A stretch of 64,000 bases of DNA, from NCBI RefSeq assembly GCF_000336755.1, contig NZ_AOLK01000022.1:320748-384747 (forward strand), given 5' to 3'. A model generated the notes under the pieces. The model made no database searches and was not told the DNA's origin. It saw only the letters and a program-made list of their open reading frames with translations. Positions 8,444-16,382 of the stretch are shown one piece after another. The DNA is from Haloferax elongans ATCC BAA-1513. GTDB taxonomy: Archaea > Halobacteriota > Halobacteria > Halobacteriales > Haloferacaceae. The position numbers and the translations under genes are program-made. Positions within the stretch are counted from its first letter, which is position 1; each line of letters opens with the position of its first letter.

Positions 8444-9741
8444 GCAACGACGGCTGCCAGCGCCCCGGCGAGGGTCGCGAGGAAGTTGACCGCCTGGTTG
8501 CCGAGGCCGGAGCCTTCGACGGTCGCGCCGAGGAGGCTGTCGACTGTCATGCCCGCAACGCCGCCGACGAGCACCGCGAGTGCAGCAGGCTCAGTCGAAA
8601 GCGGCAACAGGACGTACGCGAGCGCGGCGACGAGTGCCGAACCGACGATACCGGCGACTTCGCCCTGCCACGTGACACCGCCGTCGGTTCCCGGGGGAAC
8701 GGGCTTGAACGTCGTGATGAGCCGCGGGTTATCGAACAGGCCGCCGATTTCGCTGGAGAGCGTGTCACTCATCGCGGCGGCGACGGAGCCGCCGAACGCG
8801 AGGATGAAGAGGTTGCTACCGAGATTGTGCCCCATAGTCTGTGTGGCAGCGTAGCCGACGACCGCGACGAGCGACACCGCAGAGTTGCCGAGGACGTTGC
8901 CCGTCCCGCGAGCCCCTTCGTTCTTCTCTGCGACGCCGCGTTCCGCCTTGTGGTCGTAGCGGAACTTGGTGGCGAGGCCGCCGATAGAGAAGAACGAGAC
9001 GAGGACGATAGCCCAGCCGAACCCGCCGAGACCGATGGCAACCAAGAGGAGAAGGACGCCCGTGAGCATCCCGGCGAGTGACGCGGTTCCGAGCGCGTAG
9101 GCGGCATAACCGAGTGCGACCGTCAGCGCGATGGAGATGCCGGTCTGGGTGGGTGAGACGGGGCCTGCGAGGACTTCGACACCCCACAGGACGAACCCGA
9201 CGGTAATCATGACCAGCGGGTCGTCGCGCTCGTAGAAGGCCGTTCGGAGGAGTGCAGCGACGAGAGCGCCCAGTGCTGCGACGAACGTAAACCGAGCGAG
9301 CGGCGCTGGCGCTCCCGTCACGTTGGCGACGGCCAATTGGCCGACAGTCGCGGCCACGAGTCCCGCGCCGACAAATCCGGCGGTCTGCAAGAACTCGTCG
9401 TCGAGGCGAGCGTCAGCCAGTCGCCCTCCGAGGTTCCCGTAGGCGAGTACCAACACGGCAGCGACGAACGCCGTGAGTGGCATCTTGACCCGGGGGACCG
9501 TCGCGAGAAGTGCCAGTCCGGTCGCGGCGAGCGCGAATCCGGCCAGTCCGTTGAGACGGCCGTCCTCGCGGTCTCCCGGTCGCGCGAACAGCTCGAACAG
9601 CGGCCCGTCGTCGATGACGAAGGCCGCCAAGAGCGCGACTGCGGCGAACGGTGCAAACGCGGCCGAGCCGAGACTGGGGGCCGCGAGGGCCAACGTCCCG
9701 ACAACCGCGAATCCACCCGCTCGCCGTAGTGTGGAAGTCAC
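8428..9741 (-). CDS. DUF92 membrane protein (VTE6/polyprenyl-phosphate kinase-like)
   Basis: This 437-residue polytopic protein starts at GTG 9741. The C-terminal half carries the DUF92 landmarks GGLATKFRYDHKAERGVAEKN, GTGNVLGNSA, AAMSDTLSSEIG, DGGVTWQGEVAGIVGS and DSLLGATVEG. The N-terminal half adds further helices typical of archaeal members. DUF92 includes plant VTE6, a phytyl-phosphate kinase, and is related to CTP-dependent polyprenol and dolichol kinases. The neighbouring cis-prenyltransferase genes suggest a role in making or recycling polyprenyl phosphates for glycan transfer. That role is inference. Confidence 0.85.
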   Translation of the reverse strand: MTSTLRRAGGFAVVGTLALAAPSLGSAAFAPFAAVALLAAFVIDDGPLFELFARPGDREDGRLNGLAGFALAATGLALLATVPRVKMPLTAFVAAVLVLAYGNLGGRLADARLDDEFLQTAGFVGAGLVAATVGQLAVANVTGAPAPLARFTFVAALGALVAALLRTAFYERDDPLVMITVGFVLWGVEVLAGPVSPTQTGISIALTVALGYAAYALGTASLAGMLTGVLLLLVAIGLGGFGWAIVLVSFFSIGGLATKFRYDHKAERGVAEKNEGARGTGNVLGNSAVSLVAVVGYAATQTMGHNLGSNLFILAFGGSVAAAMSDTLSSEIGGLFDNPRLITTFKPVPPGTDGGVTWQGEVAGIVGSALVAALAYVLLPLSTEPAALAVLVGGVAGMTVDSLLGATVEGSGLGNQAVNFLATLAGALAAVVAWLPL

Positions 9742-9852
9742 ATCGTTCGGTTTCCCCGACGCGCACTTAACCCTCCCGACATCGGTGACTTCGGGGACGG
9801 CTCCCACGGCGAACCCGAAGCATTAGGGGCGTCCGCGGCGCGACGACATCGT

Positions 9853-10461
9853 GTGGGACTGTACGACTACTACCTCGCCCTCCGGTTTCGATTCGACAGT
9901 GCCGACACCCCGGACCACGTCGCGGTCGTCATCACCGAACGCGACCTGTTAGAACAGGGTGCCTACGACACGCTCGCCGAGTTCCTCGACTGGGCGTTCG
10001 AGCACGGCACCGAGCGCGTCACCGTCTCCGTGAGCGTCCTCGACGAAGCAGTGATTCCGACTCTCTCGCGCGAACTCCGCGATATCGAGAGTCCCCATCC
10101 CGTCGCAGTCCGCGAACCCGGCGACACCGAACGCGTCGACGAACCCGTACAGGTGAACATCGGCCTCGGTGGCAAACGCGAGTTCGCAAACGTCGTTCGG
10201 TCGTTGGCCGAAGAAGTCGACGACGGCGAGTTGGACCCCGACGACATCGACGCCGAAGAGGTCGAAGAGCGTCTGGTGTTCCCCGACGAACCCGATTTGG
10301 TCGTCAAGACCGGCGCAGAGCGCCTCTCGGACTTCATGATTTGGCAGTCGGTGTATGCAGAACTGTACTTCACAGACGTGAACTGGCGGGACTTCCGAAA
10401 GCGGGACTACCTGCGGGCGTTGCGGGATTATCAGGACAGACAGCGGAGATTTGGGCGGTAG
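9853..10461 (+). CDS. Cis-prenyltransferase-like protein lacking catalytic motif (NgBR/Nus1-like subunit)
   Basis: This 202-residue protein (GTG start) has a clear undecaprenyl diphosphate synthase-type C-terminal half: VVKTGAERLSDFMIWQSVYA, then ELYFTDVNWRDF and a terminal RRFGR containing the RxG motif (R199-F-G201). The N-terminal half is decayed. HVA (22-24) is followed by VVITERDLL instead of the DGNRR catalytic motif, so the catalytic Asp is absent. This matches non-catalytic subunits of heteromeric cis-prenyltransferases such as NgBR/Nus1. The intact cis-prenyltransferase at 13858-14802 lacks an RxG ending, so the two are likely partners. Confidence 0.8.
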   Translation: MGLYDYYLALRFRFDSADTPDHVAVVITERDLLEQGAYDTLAEFLDWAFEHGTERVTVSVSVLDEAVIPTLSRELRDIESPHPVAVREPGDTERVDEPVQVNIGLGGKREFANVVRSLAEEVDDGELDPDDIDAEEVEERLVFPDEPDLVVKTGAERLSDFMIWQSVYAELYFTDVNWRDFRKRDYLRALRDYQDRQRRFGR

Positions 10462-10570
10462 GCCGAACTTCGCGTCGGCTTCGTCGGCGAGGTGAGGTGG
10501 GCGATAGTCGAGATGTCTTCGCAGGGAAACAAAGACACACATATACTTGTTACTACATTGTCTTTTTCGT

Positions 10571-10936
10571 ATGGACGCCCTCCAGACCGAGCACCCGACC
10601 AAGTGGGTGAAAAGAGAGGATAGTATTTTTCCACTCACCTTCCTCTTCGTGCTCTTGCTCGGCCCTCCACTGGAACCGATACAGTGGGAGTGGGTCGTCG
10701 TCGGTGCAATTCTCGTGTTTCCGTGGTTGTACGCCGAATTCCAATTCGATGACTGGCGGTCGTGGCTCCCGTCTGTGGTCTTTTGTGCGACGATACTCTT
10801 GTTCGGCCCGCAATACGAGGGCGTGGCTATCTCGCTATTCGGAGGAGTAAGCGCTGGGATGCTTGGTATGTCTGGCTGGAGAGCCTACAGACGACGGATT
10901 CGCTCTGCGCCGACACAGAGACACCGTCCTCGATAG
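10571..10936 (+). CDS. Hypothetical small membrane protein
   Basis: This 121-residue protein begins MDALQTEHPTKWVKREDSIF. It has about three to four hydrophobic segments (PLTFLFVLLLGPP, WVVVGAILVFPWLY, SVVFCATILLFGP and VAISLFGGVSAGMLG). No family is recognised. It lies between the non-catalytic cis-prenyltransferase and the serpin genes, and its base composition is less GC-rich than the neighbours. It may have arrived with the serpin block. Confidence 0.55.
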   Translation: MDALQTEHPTKWVKREDSIFPLTFLFVLLLGPPLEPIQWEWVVVGAILVFPWLYAEFQFDDWRSWLPSVVFCATILLFGPQYEGVAISLFGGVSAGMLGMSGWRAYRRRIRSAPTQRHRPR

Positions 10937-10967
10937 TCTGCAATCGAATCCTCGAGCGTCTACACTG

Positions 10968-11006
10968 GATAACACAAACGCGCATCTGAGTTTACAGAAA
11001 GCACAT
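10968..11006. repeat. Serpin-1 upstream repeat (copy 1)
   Basis: This 39-base segment (GATAACACAAACGC ... CACAT) matches positions 12405-12443 upstream of the second serpin at 37 of 39 bases. The duplicated unit therefore included the promoter region as well as the gene. It ends 24 bases before the ATG. Confidence 0.8.
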
Positions 11007-11030
11007 CGTTAGGTAGCTGACAGTTGTACT

Positions 11031-12392
11031 ATGAATCGGCGCGAACTACTTGCGCTGTCGGGTGCCCTCGCCGCCGCGACGCTGTCCGGGTGTACCGGCA
11101 GTGGGCAGGCAGACCCGACGACGCAGACCGACGCGGATACCACGACAACACCACCGACAGAGATGACCATGACACCGGCAGACGAACCCCCGGCTGGCGA
11201 GCCGAGTGTAGACGACGAGCGATTGGCCGCGCTCGCGTCCGGGAACGCCGAGTTCGCCCTCGATTTACACGCGCACCTCGCCAGCCAAGACGACGGAAAC
11301 CAGTTCCTCTCACCCTATAGCATCTCGGTCGCGTTGGCGATGACTTACGCTGGCGCTCGGGGTGAGACGCGCAAGCAGATGGAAGAGGTCCTCCACTACA
11401 CCCTCGGCGAGGATATCCATCCGGCGTTTTCTGACCTCCAGAGTGCGCTGGAGAAACGCGAGACTGCCACCGGCCCCGGGAGCGAAGAGGAATTGGATGC
11501 CTTCCAACTGGCCGTGGCGAACGCACTTTGGGGGCAAGAAGCGTACTCCTTCTCCGAGGACTTCCTCGCGTCGCTGGAGGAACACTACGGCGCAGGGTTG
11601 CAGCGAGCGGACTTCGCAAACAACCCTGACGACGAGCGAAAACGTATCAACGACTGGGTTGCTGACCAGACCGAAGATCGAATCGAGAACCTGCTGCCAG
11701 CAGGGTCTATCACCCCGGATACAGCCCTCGTGCTCACCAACGCCATCTATTTCATGGCGAACTGGGAGCACAAGTTCGACCCCAAGAAGACCCAAGACGG
11801 GACGTTCACCGCGCTGGATGGTTCGGAATCGACGGTTCCGATGATGCAACAGGACCTCAGGACGAACTACGCATCGCTCCCCGGCGCAGAGGCCGTTGAG
11901 TTGCCCTACGTGGGTGGAGACGTTTCGATGGTGTTGATTCTCCCCGACGAAGGCACCTTCGAGGAGTTCGAAAGGAACCTCGATGCGAGCCAACTATTCG
12001 GCATCTTCGACGAACTGAGCGACGCGGAGGGGACGCTCGTGTTCCCCAAATTCGAATTCAAGACGAAAGTCCAACTGAAAAAGGCGCTTTCGGACCTCGG
12101 GATGCCCGTCGCGTTCGAGAGGGCTGCCAACTTCAGCGGGATGTCCGCGGACGGCCAGCAAAACCTCAAAATCGACGATGTGCATCACGAGGCGTTCGTC
12201 TCAGTGGACGAAGAGGGGACCGAGGCGGCAGGTGCAACAGCAGCGGTCATCGGGTTTACCTCGCTCCCGCCGTCGTGGGGCGAACTCCGATTCGACCGCC
12301 CGTTCCTCTTTGCGATTCGTGACCGGCTGACCGACGCGGTGCTCTTTCTCGGCCGGGTCGTCGACGCCGGGGCGGCGCAAGGAAGCGAGTAA
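11031..12392 (+). CDS. Serpin, Tat lipoprotein (copy 1)
   Basis: This 453-residue protein starts MNRRELLALSGALAAATLSGC: a twin-arginine signal with lipobox Cys21, so it should be exported folded and anchored by lipid. A Thr/Pro-rich linker (about 22-60) leads to a full serpin domain with NQFLSPYSISVALAMTYAGA, ALVLTNAIYFMANW, ELPYVGGDVSMVLILP and GELRFDRPFLFAIRD. The reactive-centre hinge EEGTEAAGATAA (from 394) has the small residues needed for loop insertion. Aligned to alpha-1-antitrypsin, the scissile bond would be T410-S411. It is a likely suicide inhibitor of serine (or cysteine) proteases at the cell surface. A tandem paralogue follows. Confidence 0.95.
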   Translation: MNRRELLALSGALAAATLSGCTGSGQADPTTQTDADTTTTPPTEMTMTPADEPPAGEPSVDDERLAALASGNAEFALDLHAHLASQDDGNQFLSPYSISVALAMTYAGARGETRKQMEEVLHYTLGEDIHPAFSDLQSALEKRETATGPGSEEELDAFQLAVANALWGQEAYSFSEDFLASLEEHYGAGLQRADFANNPDDERKRINDWVADQTEDRIENLLPAGSITPDTALVLTNAIYFMANWEHKFDPKKTQDGTFTALDGSESTVPMMQQDLRTNYASLPGAEAVELPYVGGDVSMVLILPDEGTFEEFERNLDASQLFGIFDELSDAEGTLVFPKFEFKTKVQLKKALSDLGMPVAFERAANFSGMSADGQQNLKIDDVHHEAFVSVDEEGTEAAGATAAVIGFTSLPPSWGELRFDRPFLFAIRDRLTDAVLFLGRVVDAGAAQGSE

Positions 12393-12404
12393 CGCCAGCG
12401 AAGC

Positions 12405-12443
12405 GATAACACAAACGCCCATCTGAGTTTACAGAAAACACAT
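12405..12443. repeat. Serpin-2 upstream repeat (copy 2)
   Basis: This is the second copy of the 39-base upstream segment, 37 of 39 bases identical to 10968-11006, ending 24 bases before the serpin-2 ATG. The spacing to the start codon is conserved in both copies, so it probably contains promoter sequence. Confidence 0.8.
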
Positions 12444-12467
12444 TGTCGGACGAGTGAAATCACCAGT

Positions 12468-13826
12468 ATGAACCGGCGCGAACTACTTGCGCTGTCGGGT
12501 GCCCTCGCCGCTGCGACGATAGCGGGATGTACCGGTGACGGACAGGGAGGTCCGACGACCCAAACTGACACAGAGACCACGACAGCGCCGCCGACACAGA
12601 CGACCGAAGAACCGACAGGGGAACCGCCCACGGGCGAACCAAGCGTGGACGACGAGCAGTTAGCTGCGCTCGCGTCCGGGAACGCCGCATTCGCCCTCGA
12701 CCTGCACACGCATCTCGCCAGCCAAGATGGCGGCAACCAGTTCCTTTCACCCTACAGCATCTCAGTTGCACTTGCGATGACCTACGCCGGTGCCCGGGGA
12801 GACACCCGCAAGCAGATGGAAGAAGTACTCCACTATACCCTCGGCGAGGATATCCATCCGGCCTTTTCTGACCTGCAGGCCGCGCTGGAGCAGCGACAGA
12901 CTGCGATGGACCCCATCGACGGGTCCGAAGTGGACGCCTTCCAACTGGCCGTGGCAAATGCGCTGTGGGGTCGGGAGGGCTATCCCTTCTCCGAGGACTA
13001 TCTCGCGTTGCTGGAAGAGTACTACGGGGCTGGACTCCGGGAAGCAGACTTCACCGGCGACCCCGACGGCGAACGAAAGCGCATCAACGGCTGGGTCGCT
13101 GATGCAACCGAAGACCGCATCGAAAACCTGCTGCCAGCGGACGCCATCTCGCCGCAGACGGTGCTCGTGCTCACCAATGCTATCTACTTCATGGCCGAGT
13201 GGTTGCACAAGTTCGACCCCGAGAAGACCACCGATGGGACGTTCACCGCGCTGGATGGGTCCGAATCGACCGTCCCGCTCATGCGACAGGAGTTGAAGAC
13301 CCAGTACGCGGACCTTCCCGGTGCGCAGGCCATCGAACTCCCCTACGTCGGCGAGGAGGTGTCGATGGTGCTCATTCTCCCCGACGAAGGAACCTTCGAG
13401 GAGTTCGAAAAGAACCTCGACGCGAGCCAATTGTTCGGCATCTTCGACGAACTGGGCACCAGTATCGGAGAGCTCGTCTTCCCCAAATTCGAGTTCGAGA
13501 CCGAGGTGCAACTCTCGAAGGCGCTTTCGGACCTCGGGATGCCTGCCCCGTTCGGTGCGGGTGCCGACTTCAGCGGAATGGTCGCGGGAGGCGACGCCGG
13601 GCTCCACATCGACGAAGTGTTCCACAAGTCGTTCGTCTCAGTGGACGAGGAAGGAACCGAGGCCGCCGCCGCGACTGCCGTGCTCGTCGAAGAGTCACTG
13701 CCGCCGTCGTGGGGTGAACTCCGATTCGACCGGCCGTTCCTCTTCGCGATTCGCGACCGGCCGACAGACGCGGTGCTCTTCCTCGGTCGGGTCGCCGACG
13801 CTGGAAACGCACAGGGAAGCGAATAA
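12468..13826 (+). CDS. Serpin, Tat lipoprotein (copy 2)
   Basis: This 452-residue tandem paralogue of the preceding serpin has an almost identical signal (MNRRELLALSGALAAATIAGC, lipobox Cys21) and conserved serpin core. The hinge EEGTEAAAATAV is fully inhibitory in type. The reactive loop is one residue shorter than copy 1 and reads VLVEESLPP, so the predicted P1-P1' pair becomes E409-S410 instead of T-S. It therefore probably targets a protease with different specificity. It is likely a surface-anchored protease inhibitor, transcribed from its own duplicated promoter region. Confidence 0.95.
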   Translation: MNRRELLALSGALAAATIAGCTGDGQGGPTTQTDTETTTAPPTQTTEEPTGEPPTGEPSVDDEQLAALASGNAAFALDLHTHLASQDGGNQFLSPYSISVALAMTYAGARGDTRKQMEEVLHYTLGEDIHPAFSDLQAALEQRQTAMDPIDGSEVDAFQLAVANALWGREGYPFSEDYLALLEEYYGAGLREADFTGDPDGERKRINGWVADATEDRIENLLPADAISPQTVLVLTNAIYFMAEWLHKFDPEKTTDGTFTALDGSESTVPLMRQELKTQYADLPGAQAIELPYVGEEVSMVLILPDEGTFEEFEKNLDASQLFGIFDELGTSIGELVFPKFEFETEVQLSKALSDLGMPAPFGAGADFSGMVAGGDAGLHIDEVFHKSFVSVDEEGTEAAAATAVLVEESLPPSWGELRFDRPFLFAIRDRPTDAVLFLGRVADAGNAQGSE

Positions 13827-13857
13827 GCTTCTAGTACCAGTCTCAGCCCAGGAATCC

Positions 13858-14802
13858 TCAGTCAGCAGACTTCTCGGTTCGAGACTCTTGTGTCCGCCGC
13901 TCCAACTCGGCGGAGACCTCGTCTGCCCCCGAGGAGGGGAGTTGCCCGCGTAGCCGCCCGGAGACGGCACGCGCGTCTGCTAACTCCACTTCGGCGACGG
14001 CGCGAACCAGCGCCACGGCGCGCTCGGTCCGGGTTCGCTGCCACGACTTCTCCCGCGACTCGTAGGTTCGAATCCCGCGGAGGAAGTCGATTTTCGAGAA
14101 CTCCGGCCAGAAGGGCGCACAGAAGTAGACGGCCGCCTCGTTCCCGTTGGCGTGCCACGGCAGGAAGTTCGAGGTCCGTTCGTCGCCGCCAGTGCGGATG
14201 ATGAGGTCCACGTCTCGAACCGTTTTCCGAGAGAGGCGCTCGTCGACTGCCTCTACGTCGACGTCCGCCGGGTCGATGGTCCCGGACTCGACTGCGCGAC
14301 ACACGTCTCGCGCCGCGCTGAGGAGTTCGGCTCGGCCGCCGTAGGCGAGTGCGATGTTGAGCGTGAAGCCGTCGTAGGCGGCGGTTCGCGACTCGGCGTA
14401 CTCGACGGCGTCTCGGACGCGGTCGGGCAGCATGTGGACCTCGCCAATCGCGCGGACCGAGACTTCGCGCTCGTGGACGCGGTCCGCGTCGGCGAAGTCG
14501 TACAACTTCTGTTCGATGAGGTCGAAGAGCGCTTCCTGCTGTTCGGGCGGTCGGTCGAAGTTCTCGGTCGAAAAGGTATAGAGCGTGAGTTCTTCGATAC
14601 CGAGTTCTTCACACCATTCGAGCACCTGCTCTGTCGTCTCAGCCCCCGCCCGGTGACCGTCTGAGGCGTCGTCGCCGTGCTTTCTGGCGTAGCGACGATT
14701 TCCGTCCTGAATTATCGCGACGTGGGTCGGTCCGTCTCCGATTTCACGCCGGAGAACGCGCTCGTACGCGCGCCGAAAACCACGTCGAACCCACCCAAGC
14801 AT
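13858..14802 (-). CDS. uppS: Cis-prenyltransferase (UPP synthase family), catalytic
   Basis: This 314-residue protein carries the catalytic HVAIIQDGNRRYA motif (Asp33), TLYTFSTENFDRP, ALAYGGRAEL and the LIIRTGGDERTSNF motif. It should condense isopentenyl diphosphate onto an allylic primer to build the long-chain polyprenyl diphosphate that becomes the dolichol-type glycan carrier. The C-terminal part (RTYESREKSWQRTRTERA and about 50 further residues) lacks the RxG motif that single-subunit enzymes carry at this place. The complementary motif is present in the protein at 9853-10461. The gene is convergent with serpin 2. Confidence 0.9.
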   Translation of the reverse strand: MLGWVRRGFRRAYERVLRREIGDGPTHVAIIQDGNRRYARKHGDDASDGHRAGAETTEQVLEWCEELGIEELTLYTFSTENFDRPPEQQEALFDLIEQKLYDFADADRVHEREVSVRAIGEVHMLPDRVRDAVEYAESRTAAYDGFTLNIALAYGGRAELLSAARDVCRAVESGTIDPADVDVEAVDERLSRKTVRDVDLIIRTGGDERTSNFLPWHANGNEAAVYFCAPFWPEFSKIDFLRGIRTYESREKSWQRTRTERAVALVRAVAEVELADARAVSGRLRGQLPSSGADEVSAELERRTQESRTEKSAD

Positions 14803-14903
14803 ATTCGATGAGTAACCTGCGTGACGTATGTTTCTTGTGGGTTCGAACGCACCCGTGTCCTGCCCGACAGATTCTTGTCCAAATTCGTGAATATACAGAC
14901 GTT

Positions 14904-15842
14904 ATGGCGGACACCACGCTCGCCCAGTTCGAGGCGACAGTGGCAGGCCCATCGTTCGAGCGTGCACAATCGGCGGTCGTCACGCTCACGCCCGATGCGC
15001 TCGTTGTGAAGTCACCCGACGGGCAGAGCGTGTCGATTCCGCTGTCGGTCGTATTCGACTTCGTCGTTCGCATCCCCGACGACGGCGAGACAGAGCGTGA
15101 ACTCGTCGTCGGAACGACCCAAAACGACCAGCAGAAAATCGTCTCAATCGGCGGTGACGAGGACACTATCGGCCGGTTCCGAGTGCTCTTCGTCAAGGCA
15201 CTGCTCGCGGATGCCTCGTGTGTCGTTACGGTCGACGAGACCTGCAAATCTGGGTCGCTGGCAGTTACGCGAGAGGGCGTCGCGGTCGACTGCGATGGTC
15301 GGACTGCCCGCCTCCGGTACGAGAGTATCACCCGAATTAGCCGCGAAGAGCAGGCGGTCGTGCTCGGTGCTGACTCGGGGTCGATAGCGGTCGCATTCGA
15401 GCAGGCTCGACACCGAAACCTGTTCATCAGGCACCTCCAGACGACGCCGTCTGTGGAACTCGAATCGACGCACAGACCGACTGTCGTCGTCGTCGACGAC
15501 GAACCGAACCTCGCGGAGTTGGTCTGCCATCGTCTCTCAGCGCTCGCCGACGGATACGACTACGTCGCGTACGACGACCCGAACGAGGCGCTCGAAGCGG
15601 TCCAACACGACGACGTGGACTGCTTCGTCAGCGACTACTCGATGCCCAAAATGAACGGGTTGGAGTTGCTTCGCCGCGTTCGCGACCGCGATGCCAGCCT
15701 CCCGTTTATCCTCTACACCGGTCGTGGGAGCGAGACTATCGCGGCAGACGCTATCGGAGCGGGCGTGACAGATTACGTCCCCAAGTCGATGGGCGACGAA
15801 GGCTACGCGCGCCTCGCACGGCGAATCGAGACAGTCGTCTAA
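14904..15842 (+). CDS. Response regulator with N-terminal CheF/PH-like domain
   Basis: This 312-residue protein (ATG 14904) has two parts. The N-terminal ~195 residues contain two beta-rich repeats resembling the PH-like domains of archaeal CheF. The first repeat has VVTLTPDALVVKSPDGQSVSIPLS and the second has GSLAVTREGVAVDCDGRTARLRYESI. The C-terminal receiver domain has VVVVDDEPNLAEL, the phospho-acceptor Asp in CFVSDYSMPKMNG, FILYTGRGS and a conserved Lys in DYVPKS. It has no DNA-binding domain. It may link phosphorylation signals to the chemotaxis or archaellum machinery. The CheF link is from pattern recognition only. Confidence 0.8.
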   Translation: MADTTLAQFEATVAGPSFERAQSAVVTLTPDALVVKSPDGQSVSIPLSVVFDFVVRIPDDGETERELVVGTTQNDQQKIVSIGGDEDTIGRFRVLFVKALLADASCVVTVDETCKSGSLAVTREGVAVDCDGRTARLRYESITRISREEQAVVLGADSGSIAVAFEQARHRNLFIRHLQTTPSVELESTHRPTVVVVDDEPNLAELVCHRLSALADGYDYVAYDDPNEALEAVQHDDVDCFVSDYSMPKMNGLELLRRVRDRDASLPFILYTGRGSETIAADAIGAGVTDYVPKSMGDEGYARLARRIETVV

Positions 15843-15890
15843 ATCGGGGCGAATCGCCACCCGTTTGTACCTCCCCGAGAAGAGTCAATC

Positions 15891-16289
15891 ATGAGTGAGA
15901 CCATCGACGAGGACCTCTACAAGCGCACGCTCGCGCTCATCGAACCGGGCGACATCGAACTCGTGGGAGCTATCATCCACACCGACCTCTCCGGGCAGGA
16001 AGACCTCGAAATGCAGGAGTTGACCGTCTCGATTAACGAGATTATCTCCGGACACGCTGACAAAGGTGAGGCGTGGATTTACGCCGGAAACGACGACACG
16101 GACTTCTCGTCGAACCAGTTCCAGGGCCTCTCGGTCGACGACGACGAGTTCGTTTGGGAGTGCCAGCAACTCCTCCGCAACGGGACCTTCGACCTCGTGT
16201 TCTACTACGAGGCGACCGCCGACCACGACGCCATCGTCGAGGACCTCGCCGACCTCGACCACGTCGACCGCGTCACGCCCGTTCCCTGA
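15891..16289 (+). CDS. DUF5778 family protein
   Basis: This 132-residue acidic cytoplasmic protein begins MSETIDEDLYKRTLALIEPGDIELVG and contains HTDLSGQEDLEMQELTV and LLRNGTFDLVFYYEA. It looks like the haloarchaeal DUF5778 family, whose function is unknown. There are no membrane segments. The gene precedes the sirohaem operon on the same strand but is separated by 93 bases containing a T-rich stretch, so it is probably independent. Confidence 0.75.
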   Translation: MSETIDEDLYKRTLALIEPGDIELVGAIIHTDLSGQEDLEMQELTVSINEIISGHADKGEAWIYAGNDDTDFSSNQFQGLSVDDDEFVWECQQLLRNGTFDLVFYYEATADHDAIVEDLADLDHVDRVTPVP

Positions 16290-16382
16290 GCCGGTTTTTC
16301 GGGACTGTCCGACTCTCGCGGCGGTCTCTCCCTTCTGAGAACAAGCGAGGCGTTTATTCCCCTCGCATCCCGAGACACCTCT

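Noticed and set aside
9853-10461. The short cis-prenyltransferase as an active enzyme by itself
   Set aside because: The DGNRR motif that holds the catalytic Asp is missing and the N-terminal half is degenerate, so a stand-alone activity is unlikely.
11031-13826. Second serpin copy as an assembly duplication
   Set aside because: The two copies differ throughout (linker, reactive loop, many core residues, third codon positions), so they are diverged paralogues rather than a collapsed or duplicated read.
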